From assembly GCA_032718475.1 (NCBI GenBank), contig JAUCBJ010002072.1, positions 1 through 49,760 of the forward strand: a DNA stretch of 49,760 nucleotides, written 5' to 3'. A program made the translations under genes and the position numbers. Numbering within the stretch: position 1 is the first letter of the stretch; every line of letters begins with the position of its first letter. This DNA is from Nemertoderma westbladi. Lineage: Eukaryota > Xenacoelomorpha > Nemertodermatida > Nemertodermatidae. Below the pieces are notes generated by a model that was not told the DNA's origin, did no database searches, and saw nothing but the letters and a program-made list of their open reading frames with translations. Shown piece by piece: positions 1 through 8,988 of this stretch.

Positions 1-318
1 TTGATTTCACTAAATTCTAATTCAGTATGCTACTAATAATTATAAATACTGTAGGTCAAGCGCAGTGGAAATTTAGTTTCTCCAAAAGTGCTGTATCCCT
101 TTCAAATTGGTCTGTATGGTATCCATGTTACCAATTGGGGTGTCGTTTCAGCCTATTTTAACAAATTAACTTAATTCCGCGAATATTTAATTTAAATATT
201 CACCATTAAAGTACCCTTTAAATGAAAGTATCAGGTTAAATGGCAGGCTTTTCTAACCAAAACAATAAACTAAATTTTGGAGACACAGTTTGCAATAAAT
301 TCGCGGGTTTGTGTCAAG

Positions 319-350
319 CCCCCCACCCCCCCCCCCCCCCCCCCCCCCCC
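319..350. repeat. poly-C tract in left host flank
   Basis: A run of C broken by one A at 325, then 25 consecutive C at 326-350. It lies in non-coding flank outside the nested retroelements. Apart from this tract, the possible coding fragment at 402-906 and the short repeats listed below, I see no gene or element boundary in 1-1225. Confidence 0.9.
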
Positions 351-401
351 TGTCTGACTTTTACAAACCTTTTTTATAGTTTTTATTCAGTCAAATTCAA
401 T

Positions 402-906
402 CTAAATTGAAGTAAATTTCCAACCCTGCTCAGAAGCTTCTATATTATGGTATACCGCCGAGGTCGAGTTAAAGTCACCAACTTCAATTGCGGGTGTAAG
501 CAGTGAGTCTAAATCTAAGCTTGGGCAAACAACGTACACAGTTTTTCTCTGTTTTCTAAATAGGGTGAAAATATTTTTCCCATTTAGGACTTCACCGCGG
601 AGAAGATTTGAGCGAAGTAGCTTAGTATGACAAGCTTGCAAAATGATACATTTCGTATATTCGATTAACCCAGGAACACCCGAACAGATTAATGATTCTC
701 AACAATATGCCATCTGCGGACATGGTTTTTTCCAGAGTTTCTTCATTTAGAAAACACCCAGCAGCTATTATGGTTTCTTTCACAATCTGATGTGGAATAG
801 GGTTACCAATTGTGTATGATTTTGGAAGTAGCATGACGTCTACCTTAAAACTTGTCTGGGCTTCTGTAGCAGGTTGTAAGGCACAAGAACAGAAGTCGCA
901 AAGTTT
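402..906 (-). pseudogene. possible coding fragment of unknown family, frameshifted
   Basis: On the minus strand one frame is open from 906 down to 622 (stop TAG at 907-909 just upstream) and a second frame is open from about 641 to 402. Read together they give an amino-acid mix that looks like protein (Leu, Ile, Asn, Lys rich, with several Cys) rather than repeat translation. I do not recognise the family and see no catalytic motif. The change of frame near 622-641 could be an indel in a pseudogene or an intron edge. The fragment is outside element D and so could be a host exon or an old transposon remnant. The evidence is only open-frame length and composition. Confidence 0.2.
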
Positions 907-1026
907 CTACGAAACATATTGGACATTTCACTATTGACAGAAGTAATGAAGCGACGGGCTTCCAGGTCATCCATAATTAATATAGGCGAGAATGGCTAAT
1001 TCAGAACAGAAGACTGACTGACTGTC

Positions 1027-1070
1027 AATCTACGATCAGTGAGTTCGTAATCTACGATCAGTGAGTTCGT
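1027..1070. repeat. 22-bp direct repeat, two copies
   Basis: The 22-mer AATCTACGATCAGTGAGTTCGT occurs twice head to tail (1027-1048 and 1049-1070) with no mismatch. It is a simple recent tandem duplication in the host flank with no visible function. Confidence 0.9.
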
Positions 1071-1225
1071 GAGAGTGTAGGAATGTTGCAAATTGTAGAC
1101 ATACCGATAACTCTCCTAGGCCTACCCTGTTTTCAACTACTGCCCAAGTCTGCTAGTCCCTAGGTTCTAACTGCGATTCAGATAGCCATCGTCAGATTGT
1201 CTAATGAATTCTAGAATAATAAGTC

Positions 1226-1489
1226 CATCTCGCTGCGAGAATAACATCTCGCTGCGAGAATAACATCTCGCTGCGAGAATAACATCTCGATGCGAGAATG
1301 ACATCTCGCTGCGAGAATGACATCTCGCTGCGTGAATGACATCTCGCTGCGAGAATGACATCTCGCTGCGAGAATGACATCTCGCTGCGAGAATGACATC
1401 TCACTGCGAGAATGACATCTCGCTGCTAGAATGACATCTCGCTGCGAGAATGAAATTGCGAGAATGACATCTCGCTGCAAGAATGACAT
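1226..1489. repeat. 19-bp minisatellite with palindromic unit
   Basis: About 14 units of a 19-bp repeat, consensus ATCTCGCTGCGAGAATGAC. Each unit contains a perfect inverted repeat, TCTCGC and GCGAGA around a single T. The left units read GAATAAC and the right units GAATGAC, so two variants occupy separate blocks. Open frames in all three minus-strand phases rich in Arg and Ser are by-products of the repeat, not genes. Confidence 0.92.
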
Positions 1490-2184
1490 GTGCATTTGAC
1501 CAGAATGGTGCCCCATATACAAGCTTCAGCCAACACAACTTGGGAACCTGGCATAACTTATCCCTTCAATAACTATCTCATTGTTATGATTGCAATTGTC
1601 AGTTCTAACTCGGCTATAGTATACATACAATCATGATTTGATAGAAATTGACAGTTCTTTAGACTTAAACAACCTAAAAACTTATAAACATACTGCAACC
1701 CTCCTTTAAACCAAATATAGTTTGTTTTAACACGTCCGCAGTCTGATTTTCTTTTGTTTTACGGTCCGTGATTGCCGTTGCTGCATTCTATCAAACAAAA
1801 ATTACAAATCCAATATATAATACAAATCTAAATTCTTCAGTTTATCGAAATGTATTATCAGCCATCACACATCAGTTTTGTAAAACATAGTTTCGCACAA
1901 CACAACAGACTGACTACAATTCAACAAGTAGGGGGTATTAGTATCCACCAGTAGGCCTACAGTACTCTGTAGTGCAATGTGGTAGTACGAGCCTACTACA
2001 AGTACTAAATAATGTTTTAGTCTAGAACACTAATTAAATCCAAAAAACACATAAAAAAAAACACATTAAAAAATGTAGATTTGGTGTACATTTATGGAAG
2101 TGATACCAGTTGTCTTATTATGGCATCATTATTGTGTTAATTGTGATTAACAGTTTAGTAAACAATAAGGTGGTCTAATTCATA
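1490..2184. other. non-coding left host flank
   Basis: AT-rich sequence between the minisatellite and the left target-site duplication of element D. I see no coding frame, RNA gene or repeat array in it. Confidence 0.6.
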
Positions 2185-2189
2185 TGAAG

Positions 2190-2846
2190 TGTAAGCGGAT
2201 TCAATTCCGCCTCATTACCCACCAGAAAATGGGATAGTGGCATTTCAGCAATATGTTGGAGATACGAGATTAGCAATATTAATCTCGTATCACAACCAAC
2301 ATTTTTTTTGGGGGGGGGGGGGGCAACACAAGCCCCGAAGCCACACACAAAGGAAGGTTAGAGGTCAAACCACCTCGGAGGGGACACAGCTAGTAGAGGC
2401 TAGCAGCAGAGGGGAAACACTCCCAGAGAGTGAAAGGGTGACAAGTAGGGCATTAGCCAATAGGGGGGAGGAAAGCACCGATAGGGCAAAGGAGAGCATC
2501 CATTAGGTAACAGGCCAAAGTAGCGTAGGTGGTGAAGCAATATATGGTGTATCAATCATATATTATCCCAGATTCTTTTGTTGGTACACTTAGTTAGTTA
2601 CTCAGTTAGTGCAGACCGGTATCAGTTGTTTACCGTCATCGTTACTCTATACAGCATACCAGTACCCATCACATCTGTACTTCTACAACAAGTTATCGTG
2701 CTATTTTTATTTATGATATCAAAGAGACAATACCAGACTCTCATTGTTTTCCTACAACGGCCTCAGCCAAGCTACTAGCACCATCCTTGATGTAGAATGG
2801 TGACGCGTAAAACATTAACCCAGTCGGGATCTTCGATCCCGTCACA
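2190..2846 (+). repeat. 5' LTR of element D
   Basis: 657 bp, matching 48201-48854 with scattered substitutions and small indels. It contains a long hairpin (2253-2302) followed by a 14-G run (2310-2323), and ends with a perfect 7-bp stem (CGGGATC, 2825-2831; GATCCCG, 2835-2841). No clear TATA box was found. No match to a common tRNA primer-binding site is evident in the first bases after 2846. Confidence 0.92.
2253..2302. repeat. long hairpin in the element D 5' LTR
   Basis: Outer arms ATGTTGG (2253-2259) and CCAACAT (2296-2302) and inner arms GATACGAGATTA (2261-2272) and TAATCTCGTATC (2280-2291) enclose a 7-nt loop, with a small asymmetric internal bulge (A against ACAA). The same structure is intact in the 3' LTR at 48263-48316, where the outer arms are 9 bp. 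Confidence 0.9.
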
Positions 2847-2924
2847 GCAAACAACTGCCAACTGCCAACTGAACTGTGACTGCCAGACACCAGATAGCCA
2901 GAGACAGTAAAAGAGAGATAGAAG

Positions 2925-3834
2925 ATGAGACAAGGAGAACCCCGATTATCTGAGGGAGAGAGGACGCCGCCGCGGACCCAGGACGACACCAACCAAACGA
3001 TCCGCGAGGCCGCGACGCGACAGTATCGACCTGCGATGCCGGATTCGCCGACGAGGGACGATCTGGTACCCCAAGCGGAGGGCGGCCGTCAACCATGAGG
3101 GAGGGACGAGTCGACGCATGACAGCGGTCGGAGTACCGGAGTCGCCAGCCAGGCACAGGCCGAGGGCGACGGACGGCCCACCGGAACGGCGACGGTGGGG
3201 CCGCCGGTATGACGCTGAACCAGGAGAGGAGAAGGAGTCGGCGAAGAGGACGTCGGGACGAGTGATCGGCTACGACGGGCCTACAACGCCACAAAGAAAC
3301 TACTGAAGGAGGCCAGAGAGGGAGGAAAGGTAAACCAGCCTAAGTTACACCAAAGGCTAGGTGAGTCAAACAAACATTTTCGGTATATAGTCCGTTTTGG
3401 ACAGGGAGAACTGGCGAGTGAGAGAGCGAGGGGGGTCGCAACAAAACTGTTCGAACTGTGGCGATCCGGGGTTATGGAGCCTGAAGTAGTGTACGTAGGG
3501 CCGTACTTAGTGGATGCTAGGAGAATTAAGTTAGTGGGTAGGGCGGATCCGCATGGGGGCGAACCCGAGGTTAACCCCGAGGATTTGGTCTCGTCGGTTG
3601 GCGAGAACCCCAGAAAGCGGGGGAAGTTAGTAGGACAGAGAGGCGACGGGTGTCCGTCGCGACCGATAAGTCCGGTACATCCTCCGCAAAAGCAAGAAGG
3701 GTGTTAGAGATAGATCTGGCGTGTCAACTGGACATGGTGGCGCTAGACCAGAGAGAATTAGAGAGGCAGTTGGATGAGGGAACTGCATTGTTAGAAAAAG
3801 AGAGAGAGTTTGCGAGGGAATGTAGAGAGAGGGC
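2925..3834 (+). pseudogene. element D: degenerate 5' gag region
   Basis: A short frame opens at ATG 2925 and stops at 3096-3098 (58 codons, rich in Arg, Thr, Pro, Asp). Other frames are open at 3118-3306, at about 3213-3707 (frame of ATG 3474) and at 3650 up to the insertion of A at 3834. The last piece is rich in Glu, Arg, Leu and looks like a coiled coil. Its frame continues across the insertion into 42263 onward when one copy of the AGGGC duplication is ignored. This is expected of the N-terminal part of a BEL gag, split by indels and then by element A. No conserved domain is recognised here, so the assignment is by position and composition. Confidence 0.45.
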
Positions 3835-4016
3835 TGATGGATTATTTCACTATAAGGTAGCATTTGTAGCTTAATGTAAAAACTTTCTAAAATCCGACGC
3901 ATTTTGATTAAATTACAGTAATGTATGATGGATTATTTCACTATAAGATAGCATTTGTAGTTTAACGTAAAACTTTCTAAAATCCGACCCATTTTGATTA
4001 AGTTACAGTAATGTAA
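3835..4016. repeat. 91-bp terminal duplication in the A 5' LTR
   Basis: Both 91-bp units start TGATGGATTATTTCACTATA and differ by a few substitutions and one indel. The 3' LTR has only one copy (from 40269). The duplication therefore arose in this LTR after or during integration, or the 5' LTR came from another subfamily. Confidence 0.9.
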
Positions 4017-4060
4017 TATGCCTATTCATATTAGTTCACATAAAACCCGTAGTTAATCTC

Positions 4061-4133
4061 ATGGCGTAGTGGTCAGATGGTTAAGGCGTTGGTTGCATTA
4101 CAGATAGGTTACGAGTTCGAATCCCAGTCGGGA
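4061..4133 (+). promoter_or_regulatory. tRNA-like Pol III promoter module in LTR U3
   Basis: About 73 bp resemble a tRNA: an A-box-like TGGTCAGATGG at 4070-4080 followed by TTAAGGCG, and a B box AGTTCGAATCC at 4114-4124. These are at normal tRNA spacing. The acceptor and anticodon stems do not pair convincingly, so this is a tRNA-derived SINE head or Pol III promoter remnant rather than a working tRNA gene. It is also in the 3' LTR, so it belonged to the element before integration. Confidence 0.65.
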
Positions 4134-4312
4134 AATTTGCATTTTTGGGGCAATATATTTTCATTTGGTACAATTTAATAGACCAATGAGGTGCGTACAA
4201 CACATGGAACGATGAGTTGGGCCAATCATAGGGCATAGAACATCTTATTGCTCCAATGTGAGGCCATGGAATGCTCTGGAAGGTTCTAGCAGATTCTATG
4301 TCCCAGATTTAG

Positions 4313-4320
4313 TATATAAA
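4313..4320 (+). promoter_or_regulatory. TATA box of the A 5' LTR
   Basis: TATATAAA followed by a conserved GGGCTGGTTTGCCTTCGGTT. The same arrangement is at 40657 in the 3' LTR. It is the best candidate for the Pol II core promoter, predicting a start near 4340-4350. Confidence 0.6.
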
Positions 4321-6091
4321 GGGCTGGTTTGCCTTCGGTTATCAATCAATCCTTACTTCATTGGTTACACTTAGTAGTATTTGTTTTGTTATAAATCTGT
4401 TTGATAAATCATTTTGCTAAACTGTAAATATACTGTAAACTTCTGAACATGTATATTTTCGAACGTCCACCTTTGGGTCAGCCAAGCATTAGAAAGATGG
4501 CCGCCTAGACCGTTAGGCCGTCAGCAACGCAGGGAATGATGTCCACAACACGCTAGCGCCCACATTAGATTAGACCGCGCACCCCCTTCGCCCTTCGAAA
4601 TACTCCACCTTGCCATGCAGCGCCTGATTTCCGAGGAAGGTAAGACTTTGTTTGACGCCCTTGCCCGACGTAAGACCTATAGATCAGGGTAAGCATGATG
4701 CTGTTCTGGGACGCCGCAAAATTTAGGATCAAATAATTATATTCAGACAACCCCCCCCCCCCCCCCCCAATCAGTACTGCAAATCCCTGGGTTAACCTGT
4801 ATACCTCACAGGTGCAAACTATTGCCGTTCGTCAGTACGCGAGTACACATTAGGTAGAGACAGCATATGTTCCATAATTTAGTGATTCGTACTACTGACT
4901 GTTTGGTACTGGTTCGCTTTGTAGAATATACATTAGTACCCCCCCCCCCCCCCCCTTGTCTGAACCTTAGTTATTTGATCAGGCAAGGAGTATTTCTGCT
5001 ACCGGCACACCGCTTGGCCTAGGGAGGTTTTATTAATATCCTACCGCGCCTTGCCACGTACTGATAGGTATTGCTGCTAACTACCGCAGCAACAAAGTTC
5101 TAGAATCAAATTTGTATACCAGATCAGCTAACGTACGGTAGCAATTAACCCCTATTTCTTATCTTATAACCAGAATCTGGTATTTGTGCCGATCACGGGT
5201 GTAGTTACTAACACCGTGGTTGCCCAGTTGAGTTGTGGATAGGAAGGAGAGAGCTTTGATGTCATTTGTAAGTATAAAGTTCTACAAAACGCGACTAGCT
5301 TATTTTAGTAGCTAGTGCATGGTATTGTTTCGGTCAGAGAATTACTAAAACCTAGTAAATGATATACACCAAAATTGTTTTATTGTAACACACCCACACA
5401 CACACGCCCTAATACATATTTACCCTTAGAGTTCTACTAGATAGCGCACTTTAGATTACTTTAGGCAGAATGAATTTATCTTACTTTTGGTAAGTTTGTA
5501 AAATTAGGATCTGATATTTAGTTACGGCAAGGGAGCATTTCATTTTCGTTATTAAACTGTTGTTTGCCTAGAGCATCAGTATTGTTACATTAGGTACGAC
5601 CTTTTTAGACTGATTTCGTACAGGGGGATCAGTATTGTTACATTAGGCACGGCCCCTTTTAGACTGATTCAGACAGGGAGATCAGTATTGTTACGCTAGG
5701 TCTGTAACCCAACTAGCTCGTATATAAACCATATAAATCACACCGCGGCAAGTTACTGTATTTAGGACTGTCAGCGATAGTTAGGATTCGCTGCGCGGGG
5801 ATTGTTTTCCCGTGAGTTTGGTCTGTTACTGTAACTGTACATCTGCCATACCGGTTAGAGGACAGGTATCCCTTTGTCTAGTTTATAGGCATTAGACCCG
5901 CTCACGTACATAGAATAGACACCAGGCTCTGCTCCTTGCCAGTAGTAGTTTGTGTATTGTATCTGTTTGTTTAGATATCCTGGACTGGGATTTGTTGTCA
6001 GATACTGTACGAGCCCGTTTCATTACTAGAGTCTTACAGTAAGATACATCGTTACTAGGATCTGGTAAGCGGTATACTACTGGACTTTACG

Positions 6092-7013
6092 GATAGAGAT
6101 TTTCTATAGCTTCGTATTAGTAGATTTGTAGGCTGTAGGGTAGTCCCTACCGTAGAGGACACAACAGTGAGGTATATATTTTATTAAATATCTTAACTGA
6201 AAGTGCGTGCGCATTTTAAAGTGAGATATAAATAAATATATATTGTTAGCTATTGTAAGTAGGAGATATTTAAAAAATTTAAGGTTAGTAAAATTTAGTA
6301 ATTATTGTAGAACGTCCCCTGCTTCAGTAGGCTTTTAGGGTAGCTAGTACTTTCGTATTTAATATTTGACTAGCTAATAATAGTTAGTTAGTAGCATTTT
6401 GTTTTACGCCGTGTGTGTGCGGTGTTACTTTCGGTACTTGAAAAGGTACATAGGGTTTAAAGACCAAGTTGTATCTGTACCTAGGAAGATTTTCGTAGAG
6501 TAGAAGTAAAACTCTCACCTTCGACTTTTCAGGACTCAAGGACTCATTTCTGGACCGCTTCGAGGATTAGACCGCTTTTAGCAAAGTTTGGGAGACAAAA
6601 AATTCGTCCGCGCCGCCGAATTACGGAACGACCCACGTCCGGTTTGTATTTGGGAATTTGTACGACTGGAAGATCAAAGGAGCGTAAGTTTTACGACTCG
6701 TGTCGTTCAAACTTAAGAAAGCACAATAGTACTCAAAATTTGTGGGTTTCACTGTCTAATTAGTAGTGTTGTTGGTACTTATTTTTCCCGTTAGACGTTG
6801 CTGTTTTGCCTATTATTTGTACTTGTTGATCTACATTTTGGTAACGTATACCGTTATCTCACTTATTCGTACAAATTTAGCCGGTAGGCTAGATTATTAT
6901 ATTTGATTATATACCCTTTTGATTTTATTTTTACCGGTTAGGGTATATATATATAGTATATATATATATACCAAGGTAAGTTTGACATTTCGACATTTCG
7001 ACATTCTGATACT
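6092..7013 (+). other. element A 5' leader
   Basis: 922 bp of AT-rich non-coding sequence between the 5' LTR and the first ORF. It contains an AT-rich inverted repeat at 6942-6972, a strong splice-donor match AAGGTAAGT at 6973-6981, and a few short GACATTTC repeats just before the first ATG. No coding frame of note. Confidence 0.6.
6942..6972. repeat. AT-rich inverted repeat before the first A ORF
   Basis: GGTATATATATATA and its complement around a central G form a 31-bp near-perfect palindrome about 40 bp upstream of the first ATG. It could form a hairpin in DNA or RNA; it may also be plain TA-microsatellite drift. Confidence 0.75.
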
Positions 7014-8789
7014 TTGACATTTTATTACCCGTACTTGACGTATATAATAGACATGAGTGATACACCACATTCGACTCGATACCCACCTACCGACTATGAC
7101 TCGTGCGATCCGGACAGATCGACAGTAGACGAACCGAGAAGGAGAACCCGAGATTCCACCGATGTCACACTGCGTGCGTCGCCGGTACCCCGAACGGAAA
7201 TACCGGAAGCCGCAACGCGTGGCGACGGCAGAATCGAAGATTTCCTTACCATCCCACAGACCAGATCGCCGGAACTGGACATGGTAAGTTCATCTGGAAG
7301 CCAGGAGAACATTATTAGGAATATAGGAGGACACATGGCCCAGATTACTCGAAACTTCGGAGAACGTTTTCATGTTTTACGAGAGTTAACCGCCCCGATG
7401 TCGAGATACGAGTTCTACGCCTTACAGGTAAGGATAGAAATTAGGGTACATACGTCCGTAGATAAACTTAAAGGTTTACACGAACTTGCAAGGTTTACAC
7501 GAAAACTTGCAGAGTTGCGTGGCGACAACTTTACTCAGGTAAAGATAATAGATAAGTTGGTAAGTGCGAGGGAAAGCCTCATTCAGTTTAAGTCGGTTGT
7601 AGGATCGACTCAGCAAGAACAACTCGACCAACTGTTAGGTGAGTCAGTTTCGGACGCGTTGTTACAACCCGAAGAGGAAGAAGAACTATACTGCCTGGAC
7701 GGGAGGTTAGGGACGCTCACCAATTTTCTTCATAGATGCGGAGTACAGATCGAAGAACCGGAAGTTGTACCGAGAGGGATGATGGAAGTTCTATCTACGG
7801 AAGGCTCGCGGGACTACCAAATTCCACCACTGGATAGATCATTCGTTAGTGTACGGAGCAACGTTGGCGACGTTGGCGACGTTAGTAGAACAGCGTCTGT
7901 AATTACTCGACAACAACAGGAGGTCGCACGCCGACAACAAGTCGTCGAGGAAGAAGCGCAACGGCAGATGGCGCAGATCGCCATCGAAGGAGAAAGACAG
8001 CGCAGAGAGGATGTAGCGAAACTTGCGAAACTTCAAGCGCAGGCTGAGTTCGAAGCATCAGAGATGCGGAGACTGGAGCAGGACTTAGCGCGAGAAGCGG
8101 CCGCGGCGGCAGCAGCCGACGAGTTAGCACGACAGGCGGCAGCTGACGAGCTAGCACGACAGGCAGCAGCTGACGAGCTAGCACGAGTTGCGGCGGTAAA
8201 CGCAGCTGAGTTGGCACGGAAGAAAGCAGCATCCGACGCTCGTGCCAAGTTGGAGGCGCGACAAATAAACGCTCATTTAGCTATACAGGAAGCGGAGTTA
8301 GCAGCACAACAACAGGAAGCAGATCGACGCGAAAGGGAGATGCAGCTCCAGTTCGAACTAAATCGCAGATCGCACGAGGCGGCGAACGAGCAAGAGGACC
8401 TCGAACTCGACGCAAGAGATAGATCTATAAGGTCTCGAGCTGGACACGACTTGTCTGCCCTGGATCGCATGGAGACTCGATATCGCGGAATTCAGAAGCG
8501 AATCGAGGAAGGAAGTGTGGGAGCGATAGACCGAGGAGAGGAGTTTGTCGAGGATTACTGTAAACGTTTTCCCCAAGTTATTCCTATGCTCAAACCCACG
8601 ACTCCAGTGCAAGGTAATAGGTTTGTTATGACGGAATCAATTCCGCAGCCACGAGCGATTTCATTGCCGATTCTCGCAGGTAAGATAAGTAGTCCACCTA
8701 CTGTAAGCCGTAGTTTACTTGTAGAGAGGGACGAACCTGCGTTTATGACAGTAAAACAGGTGAGTAAACCATTCAAGTTAAACCTGTGA
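7014..8789 (+). CDS. element A ORF1: coiled-coil protein, probable N-terminal Gag
   Basis: 591 codons without a stop. The first ATG is 7014; an in-frame ATG at 7053 (residue 14) starts a more typical MSDT-type N-terminus and may be the true start. Residues 1-80 are Arg, Thr, Pro, Asp rich and probably disordered. A helical region follows, then from about residue 295 to 500 there is a long coiled coil rich in Ala, Glu, Arg, Gln. Within it a 27-bp tandem repeat (8112-8192, three units) encodes ADELARQAA-type repeats. No zinc finger or enzyme motif is present. BEL/Pao gag proteins usually begin with a coiled-coil segment before the capsid, so I infer this is the gag N-terminus. The capsid lies downstream in another frame, so it may alternatively be a separate protein. 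It is the only long intact frame in the 5' half of A. Confidence 0.7.
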   Translation: MTFYYPYLTYIIDMSDTPHSTRYPPTDYDSCDPDRSTVDEPRRRTRDSTDVTLRASPVPRTEIPEAATRGDGRIEDFLTIPQTRSPELDMVSSSGSQENIIRNIGGHMAQITRNFGERFHVLRELTAPMSRYEFYALQVRIEIRVHTSVDKLKGLHELARFTRKLAELRGDNFTQVKIIDKLVSARESLIQFKSVVGSTQQEQLDQLLGESVSDALLQPEEEEELYCLDGRLGTLTNFLHRCGVQIEEPEVVPRGMMEVLSTEGSRDYQIPPLDRSFVSVRSNVGDVGDVSRTASVITRQQQEVARRQQVVEEEAQRQMAQIAIEGERQRREDVAKLAKLQAQAEFEASEMRRLEQDLAREAAAAAAADELARQAAADELARQAAADELARVAAVNAAELARKKAASDARAKLEARQINAHLAIQEAELAAQQQEADRREREMQLQFELNRRSHEAANEQEDLELDARDRSIRSRAGHDLSALDRMETRYRGIQKRIEEGSVGAIDRGEEFVEDYCKRFPQVIPMLKPTTPVQGNRFVMTESIPQPRAISLPILAGKISSPPTVSRSLLVERDEPAFMTVKQVSKPFKLNL

Positions 8790-8875
8790 CGTGCTGCGCG
8801 AACCCAGTCATTTATAAACCTACAGTAGAGCTTAACTCTGATGTTTTTACTAGACCTCTCACCTTCTCACTTTGT

Positions 8876-8895
8876 GGAAGGCTTGCGAGCCTGCC
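8876..8895 (+). repeat. dispersed palindrome copy 1 (element A)
   Basis: GGAAGGCTTGCGAGCCTGCC, a near-perfect palindrome with stem AGGCT/AGCCT. In the gag frame it is read as WKACEPA. The next copy begins 93 bp further on, also in the gag frame. Confidence 0.9.
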
Positions 8896-8968
8896 GAACA
8901 ACGCAGGACGATGGATGTGGGTAGTACCCACAGGATCGAACCGAGTTCAACGAGACCTACGACTTCGT

Positions 8969-8988
8969 GGAAGGCTTGCGAGCCTACC
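8969..8988 (+). repeat. dispersed palindrome copy 2 (element A)
   Basis: GGAAGGCTTGCGAGCCTACC. Followed, as is copy 1, by a related AAACAACG/GAACAACG context, so these two copies share some flank and may come from a local duplication. Confidence 0.9.

Larger units (their letters stand above)
3835..6091 (+). repeat. 5' LTR of element A (2257 bp)
   Basis: Aligns along its length with 40269-42257. It contains a tandem duplication of its first 91 bp (3835-3925 and 3926-4016), a tRNA-like Pol III module (4061-4133), a TATA box (4313-4320), two C-runs (4751-4768 and 4939-4955) and about three copies of a 52-bp repeat beginning near 5575, 5629 and 5681. The TATA position implies a short U3 and an R-U5 of roughly 1.7 kb. 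The last base is G (6091), where the 3' LTR has A. No tRNA-complementary PBS is obvious directly after it. Confidence 0.9.

Noticed and set aside
1226-1489. CRISPR-like array
   Set aside because: Units are contiguous 19-mers with no spacers, in a eukaryotic genome.
1167-1522. Three overlapping Arg/Ser-rich open frames on the minus strand
   Set aside because: They are translations of the 19-bp minisatellite, whose length is not a multiple of three, so all phases stay open. The repeat explains them.
4061-4133. A functional tRNA gene
   Set aside because: A and B boxes are good but the acceptor and anticodon stems do not form, and it lies inside an LTR present twice.
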